Source: DAOTTW01 sp034437615
GTDB taxonomy: Bacteria; Chloroflexota; Anaerolineae; Aggregatilineales; Phototrophicaceae
Direction of reading: 5' to 3'
Assembly (NCBI GenBank): GCA_034437615.1
Contig: DAOTTW010000175.1
Span: 1 to 8,785, forward strand
Length of the DNA stretch: 8,785 nt
Numbering within the stretch: position 1 is the first letter of the stretch; every line of letters starts with the position of its first letter. The notes beneath the pieces were generated by a model. The model ran no database searches and was not told where the DNA came from. It was given only the letters and a program-made list of their open reading frames with translations. A program made the translations under genes and the position numbers. Below, one piece after another: positions 1-6,093 of this stretch.

Positions 1-512
1 ATAAACGCCAGACGATAGCCGATGGTCGTGGGTTCAGCAGGTTGCACATGCGTAAAGCCCATGCAGACATGGTCTGCTTCTCGTTCGATTAACTCTCGCA
101 GTCTGTGCAACAACGCTTGCAACTTGCTGACGATCAATCCGGTAGCATCGCGCAAACGCAAAGCATCCGCGTTGTCTTCGATGTCCATGCTGGTTGCGCC
201 CAGATGGATGATGCCGCCACCGATCTTGCACTGATCGGCATAGGTACGTACCTCAGCCATCAGATCATGCTTGAGTTCAGCTTCGTAAGCGTGCGCTTGC
301 TCAATGTCGATGTCATCCCGATGTACACGTAAATCGTCAACCTGCTCCTGCGTAACCAGGCCAGCCACCTGCTGAGCCTGTGCCAGCGCAATCCAGATGT
401 CACGCCACAGCCGCCGCTGATACGCCAGCGACCAGATTTTACGCATCTCATCAGAGCCGTAGCGCCATGTAAACGGGCTGAGGTACGTCTCGTGCGTGAA
501 TTGTTCTGTCAA
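1..512 (-). CDS. purB: Adenylosuccinate lyase, N-terminal part (truncated by the left edge)
   Basis: This fumarase/aspartase-superfamily enzyme acts twice in purine synthesis: it splits SAICAR to AICAR and adenylosuccinate to AMP, each time releasing fumarate. The 170 residues visible include KHD (81-83), HLGATS (103-108) and GFTHVQPAEPTT (152-163); His155 sits where the general acid histidine of the human enzyme lies. The opening residues (YLSPFTWRYGS, 10-20) resemble the animal ADSL type more than the Bacillus or E. coli types. The C-terminal signature loop lies outside the window. The start chosen is TTG at 512: it gives the expected short leader, and upstream in the same frame there is only GCC and then the TAG of the preceding gene. 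No ATG exists before residue 23. It is probably co-transcribed with the small membrane protein just upstream. The family assignment is secure; the exact start is less so. Confidence 0.9.
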   Translation of the reverse strand, partial: MTEQFTHETYLSPFTWRYGSDEMRKIWSLAYQRRLWRDIWIALAQAQQVAGLVTQEQVDDLRVHRDDIDIEQAHAYEAELKHDLMAEVRTYADQCKIGGGIIHLGATSMDIEDNADALRLRDATGLIVSKLQALLHRLRELIEREADHVCMGFTHVQPAEPTTIGYRLAF

Positions 513-515
513 GGC

Positions 516-824
516 CTATTCCGCCTCGTACCGTGCGAGTTCACGTGACAGGCTGCGGATTTTCGCCTGTGAGCGCATGTAAGCCATCAGCAAAATCAGT
601 GCCATCATACCCAAAAACACGACACCTGTTGCCTCGCTGACCTTGACATCCACCGAACTGCTCTGCATACCCGGAGACAGCGCTTTGTTATCATGCGGTG
701 CGGCGTTTGCATTCGCCTGTGACCCGTTATCGTGTATCGGGCTGGCTATTCTTGGTTGTGGGATCGTCTGATCGTCTAAATCATCCTGCGGGATAGGTTG
801 CGGTTCTTGAAATTCTTCAGCCAT
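516..824 (-). CDS. Small single-pass membrane protein of unknown function
   Basis: I do not recognise this 102-residue protein. Residues 1-60 are rich in Pro, Gln, Asp, Asn and Ser and look disordered and acidic. Residues 66-83 (TGVVFLGMMALILLMAYM) form one clear transmembrane helix. Residues 84-102 are a charged, helix-prone tail (KIRSLSRELARYEAE) that could form a short coiled coil. The positive charges after the helix predict the C-terminus in the cytoplasm and the long N-terminal arm outside. There is no signal peptidase site, so the helix is probably a membrane anchor. The ATG at 824 has a good AGGAG (828-832), although only 3 bases separate them. It sits directly before purB, 3 bp apart in the same frame, which supports its being a real gene in an operon with purB. 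Function is unknown. Confidence 0.7.
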   Translation of the reverse strand: MAEEFQEPQPIPQDDLDDQTIPQPRIASPIHDNGSQANANAAPHDNKALSPGMQSSSVDVKVSEATGVVFLGMMALILLMAYMRSQAKIRSLSRELARYEAE

Positions 825-901
825 TGTCTCCTACTTTTCTTTATCTCTCGCATCATGCGCTTGTCTTGTTGCATGTGTGCTCACTTAACTTTCATAGCGC
901 C

Positions 902-930
902 ATTATCCCCTGTTAGCTGCCAGATTGCAA
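902..930 (-). promoter_or_regulatory. Candidate sigma70-type promoter for the membrane protein / purB
   Basis: On the minus strand, TTGCAA (930-925) is followed by a 17 bp spacer and GATAAT (907-902). This matches the -35 consensus at 4 of 6 bases and the -10 at 5 of 6, with the ideal spacing. The leader to the ATG at 824 would be about 75 bases. This is a by-eye prediction only. Confidence 0.4.
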
Positions 931-954
931 AATGTAAGTACGTTGATCGACAAT
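925..954 (+). promoter_or_regulatory. Candidate weak promoter for the carotenoid/photolyase operon
   Basis: On the plus strand, TTGCAA (925-930) is followed by an 18 bp spacer and GACAAT (949-954); both boxes match consensus at 4 of 6 bases. TTGCAA is its own reverse complement, so the same six bases could serve as -35 for both directions. A weak core promoter would fit an operon needing an activator or an alternative sigma factor. The -10 would place the transcription start very close to the SD-like AAGGA at 956-960, leaving a very short leader, which counts against it. Confidence 0.25.
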
Positions 955-970
955 CAAGGATGCACCTATT

Positions 971-1459
971 GTGACTACCGCCCAACCTGCCAGCACAGAC
1001 ATATCGACACATGTCTATGAGAAAAGCAGCGTCATCCGCACAACCATTGACGATATGCTTGCTTTTCACAATAACCCCGCTGCACTGGCTAAATTATCAC
1101 CACCACCCATTTTTATGCAAATGCATGAGGACAATCGCACATCACTATCCGAAGGCGACCTCAAGTTCACGCTTTGGATGGGTCCGATTCCGATAAAGTG
1201 GCACGCACAACACGAACCCGGCCCGACACAACATTCCTTTGCGGATCGCCAAATCAGCGGCCCGATGGGTTACTGGCGACATGAGCACATCTTCACCGAA
1301 GTCGAAACCGGGGTCAAACTAACAGATCGGCTGACGATCGGCCATCGCAAAGGATTACAAGGGCTGCTCACGCGCTTGATGTTTGACGGCATCCCCCTAC
1401 GCATCTTATTTTTCTATCGCCATCTGCGCACGCGCATGGCCCTGCAAAAGCGCCAATAG
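971..1459 (+). CDS. SRPBCC-family ligand-binding protein
   Basis: This 162-residue protein looks like the SRPBCC (START/Bet v1/COQ10-like) helix-grip fold, which forms a hydrophobic pocket for lipids, polyketides or isoprenoids. The pattern supports this: an early strand and helix (VIRTTIDDMLAFHNNPAAL, 21-39), then SPPPIFMQMH (43-52), alternating strands with GDLKFTLWMGPIPIKWHAQHE (62-82), FADRQISGPMGYWRHEHIF (90-108), and a long C-terminal helix around 127-160. It lacks a signal peptide and should be cytosolic. The start is GTG at 971 with AAGGA at 956-960 upstream. It is the first gene of the rightward operon, 68 bp before the desaturase start. Its place beside a carotenoid desaturase suggests it binds or delivers a carotenoid or other isoprenoid, but this is inferred from context only. 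No catalytic motif is visible. Confidence 0.8.
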   Translation: MTTAQPASTDISTHVYEKSSVIRTTIDDMLAFHNNPAALAKLSPPPIFMQMHEDNRTSLSEGDLKFTLWMGPIPIKWHAQHEPGPTQHSFADRQISGPMGYWRHEHIFTEVETGVKLTDRLTIGHRKGLQGLLTRLMFDGIPLRILFFYRHLRTRMALQKRQ

Positions 1460-1527
1460 CACGCCACAAAGATAATCGTAATGACCTATTGGTTTACTGG
1501 TAGCAAGTGAAACGGACTTGTATCGGA

Positions 1528-3081
1528 ATGTCTGACACGAAAAACGTTATCGTCATCGGCGCTGGCGTCGGTGGCTTGACCACAGGCGCACTCCTGGCGC
1601 AAGCTGGCTATAAAGTAACCGTCATGGAAGCGCAGACCTACCCCGGTGGCAGCGCCAGCACCTTTTATCATAAAGGTTATCGTTTTGAATCGGGCGCGAC
1701 GGTTGCGGGCGGCTTCCAGCCCAACGGCCCGCACTACGTCGCTGGCCAGATGCTCGATATTGACTGGCCCGTGCATCAGCATGACCCAGCCTGGGTTGTG
1801 CATTTGCCCGATCATGAAATCGCCCTCACAACCGAAAACGAAGATGTCCTACGCGATTTTCCAGAGAGTGCACCTTTCTGGCAGCAACAAAGCCGCATCG
1901 CAGATTTGGCCTGGAAGATGAGCGCACAGGGCTTGCCCTGGCCACCCCGCCACATCGCGGAACTGCTGCAACTCGCGCAGGTCGGCGTGATGAACCTGCC
2001 CGCTGATCTACGGATGGTGCCTTTCGCGCTGACCAGCGTTCACAGTTGGCTCCAGCGTAAGCATTTAGCCAGCAATCCGGCTTTTGTACGCTTCATTGAT
2101 GCGACCCTGATGATTGCGGCCCAGACCACATCCAGGCACGTTAACGGGCTGTATGGCGCGACTGCGCTCGATCTATCCCGTCAGGGCGTCTATCACGTCG
2201 AAGGTGGCATCGGTGGCATAGCCGAAACGCTGGTCGATAAAGTGCGTGAATTAGGCGGCGAAGTCCGCTATCGCACAGTTGTACAGAAGATCGCCGCTGA
2301 ACATGGCCGAGTGATCGGTGTCTATGCGAAAAAAGGCCGTCGCACCGAAAAAACTGATTTCTACCCGGCGGATTTCGTCGTCGCCAACACAACACCCTGG
2401 TCACTCGATCAATTGCTAGACGACGACTCACCCACCAATCTGCGCCGCGAAGTCAAACGCCGACCTGATACACAGGGCGCTTTCGTGCTGCATCTCGGCG
2501 TCCGTGCGGATGCACTGCCACAGGGCATCGCAGACCATCACCAGATCGTGAAAACGCTTGACGGGCCGATGGGCGAAGGCGAAACGCTCTACATCAGCAT
2601 GTCACCCTCATGGGACGCGCAACGCGCACCAGAAGGCCACCGCGCTGTAACCGTCAGCACACACACCAAAATTCAGCAATGGTGGGATTTGCTCAACGAC
2701 GACGCAGAGCGCTATCAAGAGCGCAAGCAGGCGCTAGCTGAGCAGATCATAAACACGATTGACACCACGCTGCCCGGCTTCAAATCCAGCGTAGACCTCA
2801 TGCTGCCTGGTTCGCCCGTCACCTACGAATTTTACACGCTGCGGCATAAGGGCATGGTCGGCGGCTTCCCGCAAACGTCGCTATTCAAGGCACGCGGCCC
2901 ACGTACAGGCATCGCAAACCTGCGCCTCGTCGGTGATTCTGTGTTTCCCGGCCAATCGACAGCCGGGGTCACGCTTGGCGGCATCCGTGTTGCTCAGGAT
3001 GTCATGCGTGCGCTGCCATTGCGCAAAACCAGCACGGTCTTTACATCCAATAACAAGCAAGCGAAAGGCACGCGGGCATGA
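1528..3081 (+). CDS. Carotenoid desaturase/isomerase-like FAD-dependent oxidoreductase (CrtI/CrtISO/CrtD family)
   Basis: This 517-residue flavoprotein belongs to the phytoene desaturase superfamily, which desaturates or isomerises carotenes. The N-terminus has the dinucleotide-binding motif GAGVGG (11-16), the acidic residue ending strand 2 (Glu34) and PGGSAST (39-45). The segment GGIGGIAETLVDKVRELGG is the usual substrate-domain hinge. Near the C-terminus, LVGDSVFPGQSTAGVTLGG (467-485) is the FAD-contacting motif. The FPGQ form there is closer to cyanobacterial CrtISO and CrtD than to proteobacterial CrtI. Which reaction it performs cannot be read from the sequence. I chose ATG 1528, giving MSDTKNVIVIGAG. 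An in-frame GTG at 1507 would add seven residues; neither start has a strong SD. Its TGA overlaps the photolyase ATG, so the two are translationally coupled. Family membership is secure; the exact substrate is not. Confidence 0.9.
   Translation: MSDTKNVIVIGAGVGGLTTGALLAQAGYKVTVMEAQTYPGGSASTFYHKGYRFESGATVAGGFQPNGPHYVAGQMLDIDWPVHQHDPAWVVHLPDHEIALTTENEDVLRDFPESAPFWQQQSRIADLAWKMSAQGLPWPPRHIAELLQLAQVGVMNLPADLRMVPFALTSVHSWLQRKHLASNPAFVRFIDATLMIAAQTTSRHVNGLYGATALDLSRQGVYHVEGGIGGIAETLVDKVRELGGEVRYRTVVQKIAAEHGRVIGVYAKKGRRTEKTDFYPADFVVANTTPWSLDQLLDDDSPTNLRREVKRRPDTQGAFVLHLGVRADALPQGIADHHQIVKTLDGPMGEGETLYISMSPSWDAQRAPEGHRAVTVSTHTKIQQWWDLLNDDAERYQERKQALAEQIINTIDTTLPGFKSSVDLMLPGSPVTYEFYTLRHKGMVGGFPQTSLFKARGPRTGIANLRLVGDSVFPGQSTAGVTLGGIRVAQDVMRALPLRKTSTVFTSNNKQAKGTRA
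3078..3081 (+). promoter_or_regulatory. ATGA start/stop overlap (desaturase-photolyase coupling)
   Basis: The photolyase ATG (3078-3080) overlaps the TGA stop (3079-3081) of the desaturase. There is no strong SD directly before it, so the photolyase is probably translated by ribosomes re-initiating after the desaturase, keeping the two proteins in proportion. Confidence 0.8.
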
Positions 3082-4493
3082 CCGCCCCCGTTATCCACTG
3101 GTTCCGCCGCGATTTACGTCTGCGCGATAACACCGCCCTGCATCATGCCGTTGATGATGGCCAGGTCATCCCGCTGTTCATCTTCGATCCGGCGATCTTA
3201 TCCAGCAAGCGTATCGGCGCACCGCGCCTAAAATTCCTGCTGGATGCGCTGACAACACTGGATGCGTCGTTACAGCATTACGGGTCTCGTCTGCTGGTGC
3301 GATATGGCAAACCAGCACAGGTGCTGGCCGCGCTGCGCGAAGAAACACGTGCTAAGGCGCTCTATCTCAATCGAGATTACTCGCCATATGCCCGAAAGCG
3401 TGATAAAAGCATCGTGGCTGAAGCAGGCATGGATGTACACATCTACGACGATGCCGTGCTAATGCCACCCAACACCGTGCTTAAAGACGATGGCAAACCC
3501 TATGTCGTCTATACGCCCTACAAAAAGCGCTGGAATAAGCACGACAAGCCCAGCGTATCCGAACGGCATTTCCGGCGCGACTGGTTCTACGATCTGAGTA
3601 ACCTGAAAAACGCTGGCGTGCCCACGCTGGAAAAGCTGGATCATAACGCGACGATTGCCATTCCAGAAGCCAGCGAAGACGCCGCCCTGAAGCGCTTGGA
3701 TACGTTTATCAATGGCGACCTGACGCGCTACGAAGAGACCCGCAACTACCTGCCCATTCATCCCTATGATGGCAGCGATCCGGCGGGCACATCCTACCTA
3801 TCACCCTATCTACGGCTCGGTTTGTTGTCGCCGCGTCAGGCATACTGGGCTGCCCGTGATGCCTATACGAAGCACGACGACGAATCCGCTAAAGAAAGCA
3901 TCGCAAGCTGGGTCAGCGAATTGACATGGCGTGAATTCTACACGCAGATCATGTATCATTTTCCGCACGTTATGCAGCGTGATTTTGTCGATACTTACCT
4001 GTCAATGGCATGGGATGAGAACCCCTCAGGGTTGCGCCTGTGGCAACGCGGCGAGACAGGCTATCCAATCATCGACGCGCCCATGCGCCAGCTTAACACA
4101 ATCGGTTGGATGCCAAACCGCGCCCGCATGATCGTATCCAGCTTCCTGACGAAAGACCTGCTCATACACTGGCTACCCGGCGACCACTACTTCATGCAGC
4201 ATCTCATCGACGGCGACCCCGCATCCAATAACGGCGGCTGGCAATGGGCAGCAGGCACAGGCACAGACGCACAGCCTTACTTCCGCATCTTCAATCCCAT
4301 CACGCAATCAAAAAAGTTCGCAACAGCCGATTATCTGCGGCACTGGCTACCAGAACTAGATAATGTGCCTGACAAGCACATCCACGCGCCCTGGGAAGCC
4401 CCAAATCCGCCAGCAGATTACCCTGAGCCTGTCGTAGACCACAAGGTAGCCCGACAGCGTACACTTGCGGCCTTTAAAGCCGCACGCGAATAA
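3078..4493 (+). CDS. phrB: Class I deoxyribodipyrimidine photolyase
   Basis: This cytosolic flavoenzyme uses blue/UV-A light to reverse UV-induced pyrimidine dimers in DNA. Its 471 residues nearly equal the E. coli enzyme (472). The N-terminal Rossmann-like antenna domain starts with VIHWFRRDLRLRDN (5-18) and spans roughly 1-130. The C-terminal helical FAD domain holds ELTWREFY (281-288), GYPIIDAPMRQL (328-339), NRARMI (347-352), and NNGGWQWAAGTGTD (384-397). By alignment to E. coli PhrB, the electron-transfer triad W306/W359/W382 is intact as Trp312, Trp365 and Trp388. The flavin-contacting Asn378 is Asn384, and DNA-contacting W277 is Trp284. The protein should therefore be catalytically competent. 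Class I sequence similarity runs through the whole length; I cannot tell from motifs which antenna cofactor it binds. ATGA overlap with the desaturase (3078-3081) shows coupled translation. Confidence 0.95.
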   Translation: MTAPVIHWFRRDLRLRDNTALHHAVDDGQVIPLFIFDPAILSSKRIGAPRLKFLLDALTTLDASLQHYGSRLLVRYGKPAQVLAALREETRAKALYLNRDYSPYARKRDKSIVAEAGMDVHIYDDAVLMPPNTVLKDDGKPYVVYTPYKKRWNKHDKPSVSERHFRRDWFYDLSNLKNAGVPTLEKLDHNATIAIPEASEDAALKRLDTFINGDLTRYEETRNYLPIHPYDGSDPAGTSYLSPYLRLGLLSPRQAYWAARDAYTKHDDESAKESIASWVSELTWREFYTQIMYHFPHVMQRDFVDTYLSMAWDENPSGLRLWQRGETGYPIIDAPMRQLNTIGWMPNRARMIVSSFLTKDLLIHWLPGDHYFMQHLIDGDPASNNGGWQWAAGTGTDAQPYFRIFNPITQSKKFATADYLRHWLPELDNVPDKHIHAPWEAPNPPADYPEPVVDHKVARQRTLAAFKAARE

Positions 4494-4540
4494 ATTTCCA
4501 GGTATCAACGCAACCAAAAACAGGAGCAACGACACAAACT

Positions 4541-5524
4541 ATGAATATGAGCAAGCAGCTACTCAAACTAAGCGCGGTCATGGCAATCAGCCTACTAAAC
4601 ACCCTCACCATCAGCGCACAGCAAAACACGCTTGCGCAACCCGCAGACCTGGCCGACCCCAACGGCGCATTCGTAGAGCTTGACGGCGTGCGTATCTACT
4701 ACATCACCGAAGGCGACCCGCAAAACCCGCCTGTCGTGCTGATACATGGGCTAAACGGTTCCACCGTCAATTGGCGTAGCACAGTTCCAGCGCTGGCAGA
4801 CGCGGGCTTTTACACTATCGCGGTGGATTTACCGCCGTTTGGCCTATCGGACAAAGACACCAGCCTGAATTACACACACAAGCAGATGGCAGCCTGGGTC
4901 ATCGGCTTAATGGACGAACTCGGCATCGAGTCAGCCAGTGTCATCGGGCACAGCATGGGTGGCCTCGTCACGACATATGTAGCAACTGACTATCCGCAAC
5001 GTGTCGATAAGCTCGGCTTTGTCAGTGGTGGGCTGTTCAGCCTGATCGAAGACGCAGGTTTTGACCTCAGCGGCGCGAATCCACTCAGCGAAGCGTTGGC
5101 AAACGTCGATCCAGATTCGCCGCTCATCAACGCCATCTTACGCCGTTTGCTGAACCGTAATTTCGCCGAGTCATCGCTACGTGCAGCCGTCTACGATGAA
5201 TCCATCATCACACCAGAGCTAATCGACGCCAACGCCCGCCCCGTTCAAGTCGAAGGCGCAACAGCGGGCTTCTTAGCCTTTGCTCGCACAGAGCAATCAG
5301 AGGCACCGACAATCGAGGAATTGGCACAGGTTGCAGCAGATATGCCTACGTTTGTCGCCTGGGGAGCACAAGATCAGGTTGTTCCAGTGCGTTTGGGGCA
5401 ATTAATGCGGGACAACCTGCCCGATGTGACTTATGTCACTTATGAGCGGGTCGGCCATTTGCCGATGGACGAAGTGCCGGATATGTTCAACGCCGATTTG
5501 ATCGCTTTCCTACGCTCAGATTAA
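4541..5524 (+). CDS. Probable exported alpha/beta hydrolase
   Basis: This 327-residue protein is an alpha/beta-hydrolase-fold enzyme, likely an esterase or lipase-like hydrolase. The predicted triad is Ser138 in the nucleophile elbow GHSMGG (136-141), Asp278 in WGAQDQVVP and His306 in RVGHLPMDE. HGLNGS (69-74) provides the oxyanion-hole backbone. The N-terminus reads like a Sec signal peptide: positive residues near 5 and 9, hydrophobic 11-24, and a likely cut after Ala26 (ISA|QQ). It would therefore act outside the cytoplasm, unlike the operon neighbours. The start is ATG 4541; another ATG follows two codons later. AGGAG (4522-4526) lies 14 bases upstream, longer than usual. It follows the photolyase after 47 bp and ends the operon. 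The substrate cannot be read from the sequence; a link to carotenoid or lipid esters would be speculation. Confidence 0.88.
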   Translation: MNMSKQLLKLSAVMAISLLNTLTISAQQNTLAQPADLADPNGAFVELDGVRIYYITEGDPQNPPVVLIHGLNGSTVNWRSTVPALADAGFYTIAVDLPPFGLSDKDTSLNYTHKQMAAWVIGLMDELGIESASVIGHSMGGLVTTYVATDYPQRVDKLGFVSGGLFSLIEDAGFDLSGANPLSEALANVDPDSPLINAILRRLLNRNFAESSLRAAVYDESIITPELIDANARPVQVEGATAGFLAFARTEQSEAPTIEELAQVAADMPTFVAWGAQDQVVPVRLGQLMRDNLPDVTYVTYERVGHLPMDEVPDMFNADLIAFLRSD

Positions 5525-5555
5525 GCCCCAGTTTGACCTGTGAAAACGCGCTGTA

Positions 5556-5577
5556 AGGGCGCAATGCATTGCGCCCT
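5556..5577. terminator. Strong palindrome, probable bidirectional terminator
   Basis: The 22 bp palindrome forms a 9 bp stem (AGGGCGCAA paired with TTGCGCCCT) closing a TGCA tetraloop, and reads identically on both strands. It lies midway between two converging operons, 32 bp after the hydrolase stop and 28 bp before the stop of the membrane protein on the other strand. Position and stem fit a bidirectional terminator. There is no run of T on either side, so it is not a canonical intrinsic terminator; it may instead work with Rho or protect 3' ends. Confidence 0.55.
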
Positions 5578-5604
5578 AAATGCAGCACTACGTCCGCTTG
5601 AACA

Positions 5605-6069
5605 TTAGCCGCGCTTATTGTGAAAGTGGGTCTGTTCTTCGTCGTCTTTCGGCAACGCCAACCCATGCACAATATCAAAAACTAGCAAGAACGCCCCCTG
5701 TATCATTACGCCGACGCCATTGCCGCTCTGTGACCCATCACCCTTATCACGCCCAGCCCAGGCACGCCCACCCAGGATATACAGCACATCCAGACCAGCG
5801 TTGAACCACAGGGCACGGCCTAAGCTGCGGCGTTCTTTGTCGCGTACCTCACGCACAGCGGGGTTATCGTAGGACGTGTTACGCTGATTCGCTGCGGATT
5901 GACCGAATACCGCGATCATCAGGTTCACGAAGCCCCACCCGACGAACTGGCCGCCGACGCCACGCCAGAATTTATTGCCAAAGCGCATCAACAAACCCGT
6001 TACGATGCTAAACAGCGCCCAGACCGTCAGGCGGCGCGACACACGCTCTTGAAATTGCCAGATGTTCAC
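5605..6069 (-). CDS. Four-helix membrane protein of unknown function (DUF6992-like?)
   Basis: This 154-residue protein is likely an integral membrane protein with four helices: about 14-30, 40-58, 86-101 and 117-137. Short motifs stand out: GWGFVNLMIAVFG (44-56) and LWFNAGLDVLYILGGRAW (87-104). This pattern recalls DUF6992 proteins, a resemblance I note from memory and cannot check. The loop at 60-85 is charged (PAVREVRDKERR) and the C-terminal tail is hydrophilic (KDDEEQTHFHNKRG). The start is GTG at 6069, decided by a strong SD, AAAGGAG (6078-6084), 8 bases upstream. It is the last gene of the leftward carotenoid operon, 24 bp after the cyclase stop. Location suggests a helper at the membrane where carotenoids are made or inserted, but no function is known. 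Confidence 0.8.
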   Translation of the reverse strand: MNIWQFQERVSRRLTVWALFSIVTGLLMRFGNKFWRGVGGQFVGWGFVNLMIAVFGQSAANQRNTSYDNPAVREVRDKERRSLGRALWFNAGLDVLYILGGRAWAGRDKGDGSQSGNGVGVMIQGAFLLVFDIVHGLALPKDDEEQTHFHNKRG

Positions 6070-6077
6070 TAAACATG

Positions 6078-6084
6078 CTCCTTT
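6078..6084 (-). promoter_or_regulatory. Shine-Dalgarno deciding the GTG start at 6069
   Basis: On the minus strand the site reads AAAGGAG with an 8-base spacer to GTG 6069. An out-of-frame ATG (6076-6074) falls inside that spacer, only one base after the SD, and does not lead into a protein-like frame, so GTG is the better start. Confidence 0.7.
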
Positions 6085-6093
6085 GTACGAAAG

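Noticed and set aside
849..859. CGCATCATGCG inverted repeat in the divergent region
   Set aside because: Only 5 bp arms, so it is expected by chance; it lies downstream of the candidate minus-strand promoter and no second copy was seen.
1507..1527. GTG start of the desaturase giving seven more residues (MKRTCIG)
   Set aside because: The FAD-binding fold begins normally right after the ATG at 1528; the extra residues look unlike the family and GTG has no better SD. Not fully excluded.
5424..5446. GTGAC-TTAT-GTCAC inverted repeat with nearby ACTTATG direct repeat
   Set aside because: It is inside the hydrolase and explained by the repeated Val-Thr-Tyr codons.
5580..5804. Plus-strand 74-residue frame at the convergent gap
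   Set aside because: Begins in the terminator region without an SD and mirrors the minus-strand membrane protein.
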